Shown here in pieces: positions 42,612 to 51,245 of a stretch of DNA of 64,000 nucleotides. Both the position numbers and the translations under genes were made by a program. Each line of letters opens with the position of its first letter. Position 1 is the stretch's first letter. Origin of the DNA: Actinomadura rupiterrae (GTDB lineage: Bacteria > Actinomycetota > Actinomycetes > Streptosporangiales > Streptosporangiaceae); the NCBI RefSeq assembly GCF_024172125.1, contig NZ_JAMZEA010000011.1, forward strand, positions 62,001 through 126,000, in the 5' to 3' direction. A model generated the notes under the pieces. It was not told the DNA's origin and did no database searches. It saw only the letters and a program-made list of their open reading frames with translations.

Positions 42612-43046
42612 CTAGCCGTTGGCGACCAGGGCCACGATGTCCTCGATGCGGACGATCTCGCCGCGCGCTCCCCAGTTGCCCTCGGGGATCTCGTTGATGT
42701 GCACCCAGGCGGTCGAGGCCTCGGTGAACCGCTCCGGCTCGGGATCGGCGTCGGCCAGCACCTTGGTGACGCGCTCGACGATGTCGCGGCGCTTGGCGTC
42801 GTTCATCGACCCGGCCGGGACGCCGACGCGCACCACGTACCTGGGCTTCTCGCCGGCGGGCAGCCGCCGCCCGCCGACGAACCAGGCGTCGATCTCGTTC
42901 ACCACCAGCCAGGAGATCGAGCGGGCGGCCTCGGTGTCCGGCGCACCCTCGGCGATCATCACCTCCGACACCAGCCGGCCGCCGATCTCCTCGCGGCGGT
43001 CGGTGTCCAGCGCGCCCTGCGGGACGAACAGCTCCACGAACGGCAT
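42612..43046 (-). CDS. Tautomerase family protein
   Basis: A 144-residue protein starting MPFVEL: Pro2 is the catalytic base of 4-oxalocrotonate tautomerases and relatives. Length fits fused or long-type tautomerases rather than the about 62-residue monomer; a second PxxVRVGVP-like segment (RYVVRVGVPAGSMNDAKR) supports two tandem units. Divergent from an HxlR-type regulator across an 83-bp region with matched palindromes, so expression is probably HxlR-controlled. Confidence 0.83.
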   Translation of the reverse strand: MPFVELFVPQGALDTDRREEIGGRLVSEVMIAEGAPDTEAARSISWLVVNEIDAWFVGGRRLPAGEKPRYVVRVGVPAGSMNDAKRRDIVERVTKVLADADPEPERFTEASTAWVHINEIPEGNWGARGEIVRIEDIVALVANG

Positions 43047-43057
43047 GAGTGCGTCCT

Positions 43058-43107
43058 TTCATTGAACTCTCGGGTCACCGCACCGTACAGCGGGTGAGTT
43101 CAATGAA
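43058..43107. promoter_or_regulatory. Paired HxlR operators
   Basis: TTCATTGAACTC (43058-43069) and its exact reverse complement (43096-43107) face each other 26 bp apart between the divergent tautomerase and HxlR genes. Each arm itself contains the 9-bp palindrome TTCATTGAA or TTCAATGAA, so each can bind one HxlR dimer over each promoter. Confidence 0.65.
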
Positions 43108-43129
43108 TCAACCCTCTAGGATGGGAGCC

Positions 43130-43639
43130 ATGCAACGGACCAGCTTCGCGGAGATGCACTGCTCGATCGGGCAGTCCCTGGAACGCGTCGGCGAGTGGTG
43201 GACGCCGCTGATCGTCCGGGACGTCCACCTCGGCCTGCACCGGTTCGACGACATCGCCGAGAACCTCGGGATCTCCCGCAACCTGCTCACCCGCCGCCTG
43301 GAGACGCTGGTGGCGGACGGCATCGTCGAGCGCCGCGCCTACCAGGAGCGGCCGCTGCGGCACGAGTACCACCTCACCCAGGCGGGCCGCGAGCTGGTGC
43401 CGGTGCTGATGGCGCTGATGGCCTGGGGCGACAAGTGGGCGACGCCGGAGGGCGGCCCGCCGGTGCGGCTGGTGCACGACGGCTGCGGCGCGGAGTTCAC
43501 CGCGCAGGTCAGCTGCTCGGAGTGCGGTGAGGCCGTGACCACCGCCAACGTGACCTCCCTGCCCGGCCCGGGCGCCGCCCCTGGTCCAGGAACCAGAGTG
43601 CTGCACCGCCGCGCAGCACGGACGCCCGCGCAGGAGTGA
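43130..43639 (+). CDS. HxlR family transcriptional regulator
   Basis: A 169-residue winged-helix HxlR protein. Start ATG 43130 (MQRTSFAEMHCSIGQSLERVGEWWTPLIVRD); an upstream ATG is possible. Family signature CSIGQSLERVGEWWTPLIVRDVHLGLHRFDDIAENLGISRNLLTRRLETLV. A Cys near residue 12 and a C-terminal CSECG pair occur, the first being the redox/electrophile-sensing Cys in some members. Probably represses itself and the tautomerase. Confidence 0.86.
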   Translation: MQRTSFAEMHCSIGQSLERVGEWWTPLIVRDVHLGLHRFDDIAENLGISRNLLTRRLETLVADGIVERRAYQERPLRHEYHLTQAGRELVPVLMALMAWGDKWATPEGGPPVRLVHDGCGAEFTAQVSCSECGEAVTTANVTSLPGPGAAPGPGTRVLHRRAARTPAQE

Positions 43640-43660
43640 CCGGGCTCGGACGCGCGCGAC

Positions 43661-44530
43661 TCAGTCCTTGTGTCGTGACGGATCAGGATCCGAAACCCGC
43701 GACGGATTCGGCTCGGAAGGCCGCGACGGATTCGGCTCGGAAGGCCGCGGCGGATTCGGGTCGGAAGGCGGGGGCGGGTCCGGGGTGGACGGTTTGCCTG
43801 CCACCAAGTCCTGGATGCGGGTGAGCAGCCGCTCGACGGGCTGGTGCACGCGGCGTTCGCGCTTCCAGGAGCGCGCGAGCTTGCGGGGCCGCTTGCGGTA
43901 GAAGGTGTGGGCCCAGAGGGAGTTCGGACGGGCCAGCCGGATCGCGCCCACCAGCGCGAACACGCCGATGAACAGGCCCAGCAGCCCGGTCCAGAGCTTG
44001 CCCTTGAGGAGGGCGACCACCGCCGGGGCGAGGTTGAGCAGCAGGATCAGCGCCACCTGCCAGGCTGTTCCGGGCACGCCCTTGCTGTCGACAAGGTCGT
44101 CCACGCCCAGCGGCCGGATCCCCAGCAGCATCAGCCCGCACAGCGCGATCGCCACGAACACGACCTCGACCGACAGCCGCCCCTCCTCCGACCAGTACAC
44201 ATCCTGCAGGTGCAGCACCAGCGCGAACTCGTCCAGCACCAGCGCGGCGCCGACGCCCAGCAGGCCGGCCGCGACCCCCGCCCACGCGGACGCGTTGTCG
44301 GCCACGGCCAGCCCGCCGACGCCGCCCACGCACATGAAGACCAGCCCGAACACCACGTGATGGATGTGGTGCCCGCCCGGGGTGACGTTGCCCGGCCACC
44401 ACCGCACCTGCTTGCGGATCATCCGGACGCTGAACCGGATGAACAGGAATGCGGCCAGGAAGGCGACGAAGAAGCAGAACAGGCGCAGCCGCCCGGTGTC
44501 CACGATCTCCCGCGTGAACCAGGTGCCCAT
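43661..44530 (-). CDS. Six-helix integral membrane protein with Pro/Ser-rich repeat tail
   Basis: A 289-residue membrane protein from ATG 44530 (MGTWFTREIVDTG; GGAAGG upstream). Six hydrophobic helices, with a His-rich motif GGHHIHHVVFG at the start of the second, then a basic cytoplasmic segment and a tail built of 24-bp repeats encoding PSRPSEPN. Similar proteins are common in actinomycetes without assigned function. The His cluster could bind a metal (inference). Confidence 0.75.
   Translation of the reverse strand: MGTWFTREIVDTGRLRLFCFFVAFLAAFLFIRFSVRMIRKQVRWWPGNVTPGGHHIHHVVFGLVFMCVGGVGGLAVADNASAWAGVAAGLLGVGAALVLDEFALVLHLQDVYWSEEGRLSVEVVFVAIALCGLMLLGIRPLGVDDLVDSKGVPGTAWQVALILLLNLAPAVVALLKGKLWTGLLGLFIGVFALVGAIRLARPNSLWAHTFYRKRPRKLARSWKRERRVHQPVERLLTRIQDLVAGKPSTPDPPPPSDPNPPRPSEPNPSRPSEPNPSRVSDPDPSRHKD
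43698..43769 (-). repeat. 24-bp minisatellite, three copies in membrane protein tail
   Basis: Units at 43698-43721 and 43722-43745 are identical; the third (43746-43769) has two substitutions. All are in frame at the C-terminus. Confidence 0.88.
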
Positions 44531-44648
44531 AGCCTTCCGGGCCGCGCTCGTCCCGCCCGTTCCCCACCTCCGTCCACCCTCGAACCTGTCCGCCGGGCCG
44601 GGGGAGCGAACCCAAGGAACCGCCAAATGACCTTGGGCGAGGCCGCCG

Positions 44649-45611
44649 TCAGGACGCCTTGCCGAGGCCCTGGACCAGCAGCTTCGTGGTCTGGGCGATG
44701 ACGCGGTTGTCGAACTTGGCGTCCTTGGTGTCCCGGTGGGTGTACACCGCGATGATCACCGGTGCGCCGGACGGCGGCCAGGCGACCGCGATGTCGTTGG
44801 CGGCGGCGTACCAGCCGTCCGCGGTGCCGGTCTTGTCGCCGACCGCCCAGTCCTTGGGCAGCCCGGCGCGGATGCGCTCGCCGCCGGTGGTGGTGGCCTT
44901 CATCCACGTGATCAGCTGCTGCCGGTCCTGCGGGACCAGGGCGCTGCCGACGGTGAGCCGGTCCAGGTCACGGGCCATGAACGCGGGCATGATGGTGTCG
45001 CGGCGCTCGCCGGGCGTCCAGTGGTTGAGCGCGGTCTCGAACCGGTCGAGTCGTCCGGCCGGGTCGCCCAGCGACCGGTAGTACCGCGTCATGCCGGCCG
45101 GGCCGCCGATCTCCTTGAGCAGGATGTTGGCGGCGGTGTTGTCGCTGGTGGTGATGGCCGCCTCGCACAACTGCGCCGCGGTCATGCCGTTCGCGACGTT
45201 TTTCGGGTCGCCGGTGATGGGCGAGCCGTCGACCAGGTCCTGCGTCGTCCAGTGGAACCTGCGGTTCAGCAGGCCCGGGTCGGTCGTGCGGGCCTTGTGC
45301 AGGATCGCCCCGCACAGGATCGCCTTGAAGGTGGAGTTGCTCGGCACGCGCTCGTGCGCCCGGTACCCGACGGTCTTGCCCGTGCCGGTGTCGATGGCGA
45401 ACGCCCCGATCCGTCCCTGGTAGGAGCTCTCCAACTGCCGCAGCTGCTTCTGCAGGTCGGCCGCCGGCCGCACGGCACCGGTCTGCGCGACCCGCTCGCC
45501 CGTCGCCTTGGGGGTCCCGGCGCCGCAGGCGGCTCCCGCGAACACCGTGGAGACCGCCAGCGCGGCGGCGCCGAGCCGCACCCGGCCCTTCGGGGTGTGG
45601 ACGCGTCGCAT
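44649..45611 (-). CDS. bla: Class A beta-lactamase (lipoprotein-type)
   Basis: A 320-residue class A serine beta-lactamase. ATG 45611 has GGGAG 6 nt upstream. Signal peptide with lipobox-like FAGAAC. Active-site motifs: S-x-x-K in SNSTFKAI, SDN (TTSDNTA), the E166-region RFETALN and KTG (GDKTGTAD). All catalytic residues are intact, so penicillin/cephalosporin hydrolysis is likely. The gene is single, with no adjacent penicillin-sensor. A 10-bp palindrome CCAATATTGG lies 70 bp upstream. Confidence 0.88.
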   Translation of the reverse strand: MRRVHTPKGRVRLGAAALAVSTVFAGAACGAGTPKATGERVAQTGAVRPAADLQKQLRQLESSYQGRIGAFAIDTGTGKTVGYRAHERVPSNSTFKAILCGAILHKARTTDPGLLNRRFHWTTQDLVDGSPITGDPKNVANGMTAAQLCEAAITTSDNTAANILLKEIGGPAGMTRYYRSLGDPAGRLDRFETALNHWTPGERRDTIMPAFMARDLDRLTVGSALVPQDRQQLITWMKATTTGGERIRAGLPKDWAVGDKTGTADGWYAAANDIAVAWPPSGAPVIIAVYTHRDTKDAKFDNRVIAQTTKLLVQGLGKAS

Positions 45612-45920
45612 TCCCGGCTCCCTGCTCTCGTTCGTGATCTTCATCGGGGCACGAGCAGACCAGACGCCCTCGCATCGTGTCCAATATTGGTATCAGTCGC
45701 GACCCGATAGCGATTCCCATATCGAGCAAGGTCAAGTGGCCAACGCCGAGTTCTCCGGCCCGGTTGCGGAACGGTCCAGATCGCTGGCGGAGGGCGAGAA
45801 GTTCGCCGTGTGTCCGGTGGTGGTCAGGACTCTTGTGCCGGGGGTGGGGCGTGCGCTCGCAGGGGAGACCGAGGAGTGCTCCCCGCGCCACGGACGACTC
45901 CCAGCCGAGGCGGTGACCTC
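45612..45920. other. Divergent intergenic region bla / large secreted protein
   Basis: About 310 bp without a convincing gene. Holds the palindrome CCAATATTGG at 45681-45690 in a locally AT-rich patch, the probable bla promoter area. I see no other structure. Confidence 0.45.
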
Positions 45921-48539
45921 ATGACCTCCCGACCGTCGACCTCCCGACCGCGAACGAACGAACCGGCACGACGCGTGCTCAGCGGCCTCACGGCCGTCCT
46001 ACTCGCCTCCTGCTTCGCCGCACCGGCGGCCGCGCGGCCCGAACTCGAACCCGCCGCGCGGACCGCGCCCCTGGGGCAGCCGAAACCTCCCAAGACCGTC
46101 CAGATGCCGACCCAGCAGGAGATGGCGCTGTGGCTCTCGCCGCGCGGGGGCCCGCTGCTGGACGAGCAGGGCAAGATCCTTCGGGAGTGGGCGGTCAACG
46201 AGGCGGGCAATCCGTACATCCGGACGGTCGCGGTGGACTGGCAGGTCCATGACCTCGACCCCGACCAGGTCGCCAGGTTCATCGAGATCTTCAAGGCCGG
46301 ATCGCGCACCCCGTCCACCGGCCCGGACGCCTGGGGCCTCTGGGAGACGCAGGACGAGTCGCGGGAGGCGATGCCGCTGGCCGAGTTCAAGAAGCGGCGT
46401 CCGGAGCTCTACCAGGCCCTGGTCGCCAAGGGAGTGATCAAGGCGGGTCAGACGCGCGGGGTGATCGCCCAGGAGTCGGGGGCTAACGCGTCCGCCGGGG
46501 GCCTGAGCAACGCGGACCGCGCCGCGCTCCGCCAGTCCCTCGCGCCGGGCGAGCCGGCCAACAAGCTGACCCTGCACGCCGAGCGCGTCCTGCAGCGGGA
46601 GACCAGCGCGGGATGGTTCATCGCCGAACGGCTGCGGAAGAACGCCCCCGCGTCCGAGATCACGGCCAGGCTGCGGGCATGGAACGCCCACATCAGGCAG
46701 TTCCCGACCGACAAGGGGACGCTGAACGCCCTCTCGAACGACGACTTCCTCAACCCGCAGACGCTCCCGCAGCCGAAGACCTCCCAGGGCCTCGCATCGA
46801 GCAAGTCGGGCTGCACCGGCCCGAACGGATGCGCCACTTTCACCGAGGGCGCCGAGGCCCTTGTGGACTTCGACACCAGCCTGGACAACGTCATGCACGC
46901 CAGGCTCGCGCTGGGGTCCCTGCAGGCGTTCCTCACGCGCGCCCGGCAGTTCGCCGAGGCGGGGGACCAGGCCAGGGTCGACCAGGACCTGGAAAGCCTC
47001 AAGCTCACCGCGAGGTCCATCTACGTTCGGGCGCAGGTCGAGAGCGGCGCCAAGGCCGCCCAGTGGGCGACCGCCAGGAAGCTCGCCGGGGCCTACTTGG
47101 AAGACGAAGAGGTCAAGGCGTACGCCGCAGGCAAGGACGACATCGGCGAACGGATCCACAGCGCGCTCCTGAAGGTGGACAGCCACGCCCCGAACAAGCA
47201 GAAGCAGAAGGACAAGGCGAAGGCCGTAGACGATGCGAAGGCTGAGGTGTGCGACACGGGCAAGGGTTCGCCCGTGCACGCCTCTGGCACGATCGATGGT
47301 CGGCGGGTCGTGAATGCGGCGCTGCTCACCGCTGCGAACCCGTGCGGGAAGGACACGTCCAGCGGCATCGCCAAAGCGCTCACCGAACCCGGCTACGGTG
47401 GTGTCGACTTCTCGACCTTGGAGCTGCACCACGTCGCCGACGGGGCCGGGACGGGCCTGCAGTTCACCTTCTCCGGACGGCCCGCCGGACCGGGCGTCCA
47501 GCAGGACGTCGGGTCGGCCGCCGCCGCGGTCGCCCACAGCACCGCCGACCTGCGGACCTGGCTGGCGCTGAAGCCGGACACGTTCTGGGTGAACCTCAAC
47601 CCGACCGAACCGGACCGGATCATCGACCCGTCCATGGGGCAGACCAACGCCGGAAAGGCGATGCTGGAGGCCGACTTCCTGCTGAAGAAGACCAGCGGCA
47701 CCCTCCTCAACCCGGCCACGCCGCTGGGCTCGCGGTACTGGAGCGCGGTGGCGGCGCTCGGGTTGAAATGCGCCACCTCACGCCTGTGGATCGTTCCGGG
47801 GGATGTGCGGGTGCGCGAGGACGGCGACTCCCTGTACGTCCTCAAGGCCGGGCTGGCGGTGCAGGTGAGGGCCGAGAACGCGGGCGGGAGGTCCTGCTTC
47901 CCCGACCAGAGCGTCCAGGAGCGGTACCAGCGGATCGAGCAGTCGATGGTGCTGCCCGAGGTCACCCGGACGGTCAACACCGCGCCCGAGTACGCGCCGC
48001 TGCGCCGCGCCTTCCTGTCCCGCGTCATCGCGCAATGGATGCGCGAGCGACATGCCAAGGGCGCGCACACCGCCTTCGACAAGCTCATCGACTCCGGTGA
48101 CGTCGCCTCCGTCCGCCTCACCGACGGCTGGCAGCCGCGGCAGGTCCTCGACGCCTACGTCAAGGCCTTCAACAGCGGCGATTTCACCTACAAGCGGACG
48201 ACCGCGCAGGGCAACACGACCCTCACCGAGACCTTCACGGTCGGCGGCGTCGACTTCAGCCAACTGCATCCGGCACGCAGCGGCGCGGACGCCATGAACC
48301 GCCAGATTCCGCACCTGCCCGACACCGTGAAGGCGTCCAGGAAGGCGCCGTCCACCGCGTCCGATGGGACGATCTGGCTTGGTGAGACCGCCAAGGCCCC
48401 GGCCGGTGCCTGGTCGCGCACCACCGACTCGGTCCGGTCCTTCTTCAGCGGACGGCTGGGCCTGTTCGCCCTGATCGTCGTCGGCCTGGCCGTGGTCGGG
48501 GTGGGCCTGCGGCCCCGCCGCCGCAAATCGTCCGGCTAG
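45921..48539 (+). CDS. Large secreted, membrane-anchored protein of unknown function
   Basis: An 872-residue protein from ATG 45921. Signal peptide (residues 20-41: LSGLTAVLLASCFAAPAAARP); a C-terminal helix plus basic tail (GLFALIVVGLAVVGVGLRPRRRKSSG) would anchor it at the surface, with no LPxTG. The middle contains a charged helical stretch, and a segment with LNPTEPDRIIDPSMGQTNAGKAMLEADFLLKKTSGTLLNPATPLGSRYWSAV (two stretches, about residues 559-612) reminiscent of uncharacterised secreted proteins. Four Cys pairs are plausible. No enzymatic motif recognised. Confidence 0.75.
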   Translation: MTSRPSTSRPRTNEPARRVLSGLTAVLLASCFAAPAAARPELEPAARTAPLGQPKPPKTVQMPTQQEMALWLSPRGGPLLDEQGKILREWAVNEAGNPYIRTVAVDWQVHDLDPDQVARFIEIFKAGSRTPSTGPDAWGLWETQDESREAMPLAEFKKRRPELYQALVAKGVIKAGQTRGVIAQESGANASAGGLSNADRAALRQSLAPGEPANKLTLHAERVLQRETSAGWFIAERLRKNAPASEITARLRAWNAHIRQFPTDKGTLNALSNDDFLNPQTLPQPKTSQGLASSKSGCTGPNGCATFTEGAEALVDFDTSLDNVMHARLALGSLQAFLTRARQFAEAGDQARVDQDLESLKLTARSIYVRAQVESGAKAAQWATARKLAGAYLEDEEVKAYAAGKDDIGERIHSALLKVDSHAPNKQKQKDKAKAVDDAKAEVCDTGKGSPVHASGTIDGRRVVNAALLTAANPCGKDTSSGIAKALTEPGYGGVDFSTLELHHVADGAGTGLQFTFSGRPAGPGVQQDVGSAAAAVAHSTADLRTWLALKPDTFWVNLNPTEPDRIIDPSMGQTNAGKAMLEADFLLKKTSGTLLNPATPLGSRYWSAVAALGLKCATSRLWIVPGDVRVREDGDSLYVLKAGLAVQVRAENAGGRSCFPDQSVQERYQRIEQSMVLPEVTRTVNTAPEYAPLRRAFLSRVIAQWMRERHAKGAHTAFDKLIDSGDVASVRLTDGWQPRQVLDAYVKAFNSGDFTYKRTTAQGNTTLTETFTVGGVDFSQLHPARSGADAMNRQIPHLPDTVKASRKAPSTASDGTIWLGETAKAPAGAWSRTTDSVRSFFSGRLGLFALIVVGLAVVGVGLRPRRRKSSG

Positions 48540-49525
48540 CCGGACGTCTCGCCGGACGTCTCGCCGGACGCGGGCACCGCAGCGGCGGCGTCCAGGAGGC
48601 GTGCGGCCAGGGCGCGGAGGTGGACGGCGAGTTCGGGCGGTTCGTGCACCTCGAAGGGAACGCCGATCTGCGCGACCCACACCGCGAGTTCGTCGAGCGT
48701 GTTGGATCCGGCGTTCAGAACGCACGCGTCCTCGCCGCGCGGTTCCACCGTCGCCACGGTCGGCGGGACCCGCGCGGCGACCACCCCCGCGGGCGCGTGC
48801 AGGGTGAAGCGGCCCTGGTACCGGTAGGGCCGCACCGAGATCTGCTCGGCGACGTAGCGGGCCAGGTCGCCGCCGGGCGGCTCGCGGGGGGTGAAGCGCG
48901 GGCCGTTGGGCGAGCGAAGCCGCATCCGGTCGACGCGGAAGGTCCGCCAGTCGCCGCGTCCGGTGTCCCAGGCGACCAGGTACCAGCGGCGGCCCGAGCT
49001 CGCCAGCCGGTACGGCTCGGCCGCGCGCGGCGCCTCGGCGCCGTCGCGGGCGCGGTAGTCGAACCGCAGGCCCTCCCGGTTGCCGATCGCCGCGGCGATC
49101 GCGGTCAGCGTCGCCGGGTCCACCGCGCCCGCCGCGGCCAGCGGGACGGTGGCCGCGCGCAGCGACCCCACGCGGTGCCGCAGCCGCGACGGCAGCACCT
49201 GTTCGAGCTTCTCCAGCGCGCGGACGGAGGTCTCCCCGATCCCGGCCACGCCGGAGACCGCGGCGGTGCCGAGGCCGACGGCGACAGCGACCGCCTCCTC
49301 CTCGTCCAGCAGCAGCGGCGGGACGCCCGTCCCGGCGCCGAGCCGGTACCCCGGCGCACCCGCGGTGGCGTGCACGACGTAACCCAGTTCGCGCAGCCGG
49401 TCCACGTCGCGGCGGATCGTGCGGGGCGAGACGCCGAGCTGCTCGGCCAGCTCGCTGCCCGGCCAGTCCCGCGGCGACTGCAGCAGCGACAGCAGCCGCA
49501 GCAGCCGCGCCGAGGTCTCCAACAT
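48536..49525 (-). CDS. WYL-domain HTH regulator (YafY-type)
   Basis: A 329-residue regulator with N-terminal HTH_11 (LLSLLQSPRDWPGSELAEQLGVSPRTIRRDVDRLRELGY), a WYL domain (YRLASSGRRWYLVAWDTGRGDWRTFRVDRM) and a C-terminal WCX part. Start ATG 49525. The C-terminus ends in a short repeat (GETSGETSG) from a 12-bp DNA repeat. Divergent from an epoxide hydrolase across 52 bp with a perfect palindrome. Confidence 0.87.
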   Translation of the reverse strand: MLETSARLLRLLSLLQSPRDWPGSELAEQLGVSPRTIRRDVDRLRELGYVVHATAGAPGYRLGAGTGVPPLLLDEEEAVAVAVGLGTAAVSGVAGIGETSVRALEKLEQVLPSRLRHRVGSLRAATVPLAAAGAVDPATLTAIAAAIGNREGLRFDYRARDGAEAPRAAEPYRLASSGRRWYLVAWDTGRGDWRTFRVDRMRLRSPNGPRFTPREPPGGDLARYVAEQISVRPYRYQGRFTLHAPAGVVAARVPPTVATVEPRGEDACVLNAGSNTLDELAVWVAQIGVPFEVHEPPELAVHLRALAARLLDAAAAVPASGETSGETSG

Positions 49526-49543
49526 GCCCCGCATCCTAGGACA

Positions 49544-49563
49544 GAACCTGACCTAGCAGGTTC
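49544..49563. promoter_or_regulatory. 20-bp operator between WYL regulator and epoxide hydrolase
   Basis: GAACCTG and CAGGTTC arms with a 6-bp spacer (49544-49563), flanked by further symmetric TCCTAGG/CCTAGA bases. It lies 15 bp before the epoxide hydrolase start and 19 bp before the regulator start. Confidence 0.6.
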
Positions 49564-49577
49564 CTAGAGTCGCAGAC

Positions 49578-50723
49578 ATGAACCAGAACACGCAGATCCG
49601 CCCCTACACCGTCGACGTCCCCGAGGAGCGGCTGACCGACCTGCGCGACCGGCTGGCCGCGACCCGCTGGCCGGACGAGCTGCCCGGCGTGGACTGGTCC
49701 TACGGCGTCCCGGTCGGGTATGCGCGCGAGCTGGCCGACTACTGGCGCACCGGGTTCGACTGGCGCGCCGCCGAGGCCCGGTTGAACGCCTTCCCGCAGT
49801 TCACGACCACCATCGACGGCCAGAACATCCACTTCCTGCACGTCCGCTCGCCCGAGCCGGACGCGCTGCCGCTCCTGCTCACGCACGGCTGGCCGGGCTC
49901 GGTCGCCGAGTTCATGAAGATCATCGGTCCGCTGACCGACCCCGCCGCGCACGGCGGCGACCCCGCCGACGCCTTCCACGTCGTCGCGCCGTCCCTGCCG
50001 GGGTTCGGGTTCTCCGGGCCGACCACCGAGCCCGGCTGGGACATGGCCCGCGTCGCCCGCGCCTGGGCCGAGCTGATGCGCCGCCTCGGCTACGAGCGGT
50101 ACGGCGCGCAGGGCGGCGACAGCGGCGCGGTCATCTCCCCGCTGCTCGGCCGCGCCGACGCCGAACACGTCGCGGGCGTGCACGTCAACGGCGGTCTCGG
50201 CTTCCCGTCCGGCGACCCGGCCGAGTTCGCCGGCCTCACCCCGGACGAGCTGGCGCGGCTCGGCCAGTACCAGGACACCGACCGGGCCGGCTACGCGATG
50301 ATCCAGTCGACGCGTCCGCAGACGCTGGCGTTCGGCCTGCACGACTCACCGGCCGCGCAGCTGGCGTGGATCGTGGAGAAGTTCAAGGAGTGGACCGACC
50401 CCGCCCGCGACCTGCCCGAGGACGCCGTGGACCGCGACCAGATGCTCACCGACGTCAGCATCTACTGGTTCACCGGCACCGCCGCCTCGTCCTGCCGCTT
50501 CTACAAGGAGGGCGCGGCCTCCTGGGGCGCCCCGACCGGATACTCGGCCGTGCCGCACGGCGTCGCGGTCTTCCCCGGCGACCCCGGCGTCCGGCGCATC
50601 GCCGAGCGCGACCACAAGGTCGTCCACTGGTCGGAGTTCGGCACCGGCGGCCACTTCCCCGCGATGGAGGTGCCCGACCTGCTCGTCCAGGACGTCCGCG
50701 CCTTCTTCGGCCCGCTGCGCTGA
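49578..50723 (+). CDS. Epoxide hydrolase
   Basis: A 381-residue alpha/beta hydrolase with the N-terminal EHN domain (residues 1-100, RLTDLRDRLAATRWPDELPGVDWSYG). Nucleophile Asp in GAQGGDSGAVISP, HGWPGS oxyanion motif, catalytic His in GTGGHFPAME. Opens epoxides to diols. Probable target of the divergent WYL regulator. A GC hairpin and degenerate direct repeats follow. Confidence 0.88.
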   Translation: MNQNTQIRPYTVDVPEERLTDLRDRLAATRWPDELPGVDWSYGVPVGYARELADYWRTGFDWRAAEARLNAFPQFTTTIDGQNIHFLHVRSPEPDALPLLLTHGWPGSVAEFMKIIGPLTDPAAHGGDPADAFHVVAPSLPGFGFSGPTTEPGWDMARVARAWAELMRRLGYERYGAQGGDSGAVISPLLGRADAEHVAGVHVNGGLGFPSGDPAEFAGLTPDELARLGQYQDTDRAGYAMIQSTRPQTLAFGLHDSPAAQLAWIVEKFKEWTDPARDLPEDAVDRDQMLTDVSIYWFTGTAASSCRFYKEGAASWGAPTGYSAVPHGVAVFPGDPGVRRIAERDHKVVHWSEFGTGGHFPAMEVPDLLVQDVRAFFGPLR

Positions 50724-50734
50724 CCCGTCCGGAC

Positions 50735-50827
50735 CCGCGCCCGGCCGGGGCTCAGCAGCCGGGCGCGGCCCCGTTCGTTCGTCGGGCGCGGCCCGTTCGC
50801 CGGTCGGGTGCGGTCCGTTCGCCTGCG
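50735..50827. terminator. Terminator hairpin followed by degenerate tandem repeats
   Basis: 10-bp stem CCGCGCCCGG (50735-50744) with CCGGGCGCGG (50759-50768). From 50761 a unit of about 22 bp (GGGCGCGGCCCGTTCGCC-like) is repeated three times to about 50827, none in a coding frame I can support. Confidence 0.6.
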
Positions 50828-50887
50828 GCGGCGCGGTGGACCCTGCCATGATCAACTGCGGGTGTCGCCGATGTGGAAGGTGCTGCT

Positions 50888-51229
50888 GTGATTCTGGAGA
50901 TCCGGACCTATCGCCTCAAGCCCGGGACCACGGACGGCTACGTCCGGGCGATGCGCGAGGAGTCGGTGCCGTTGCAGCACAAGTTCGGCATCGACGTGGT
51001 GGACCACGGGGTGTCGCTGGTGCAGGAGGACGGGCACGAGGAGGCCTACCTGATCCGCGCGTTCACCTCGCTGGAGACCTACCGCGCCCAGGAGGACGAG
51101 TTCTACGGCAGCCCCGACTGGCGCGAGGGGCCCCGGGAGGCGATCGTCTCGCGCATCGAGGCCATCCACACCATCGTCACCGAGGTCACCGAGCAGGCCG
51201 TCGAGGCCCTGCGCCGCCCGGTCGGGTGA
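50888..51229 (+). CDS. NIPSNAP family protein
   Basis: A 113-residue alpha+beta-barrel protein. GTG 50888 follows GGAAGG at 7 nt. Typical opening ILEIRTYRLKPGTTDGYVRAM and repeat-half FTSLETYRAQEDEFYGSPDWREGPREAIVSRIE. The family occurs in diverse metabolic settings without defined activity. It is convergent with the AMP nucleosidase. Confidence 0.82.
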   Translation: MILEIRTYRLKPGTTDGYVRAMREESVPLQHKFGIDVVDHGVSLVQEDGHEEAYLIRAFTSLETYRAQEDEFYGSPDWREGPREAIVSRIEAIHTIVTEVTEQAVEALRRPVG

Positions 51230-51245
51230 CCGGCGGGCGGCGCGG

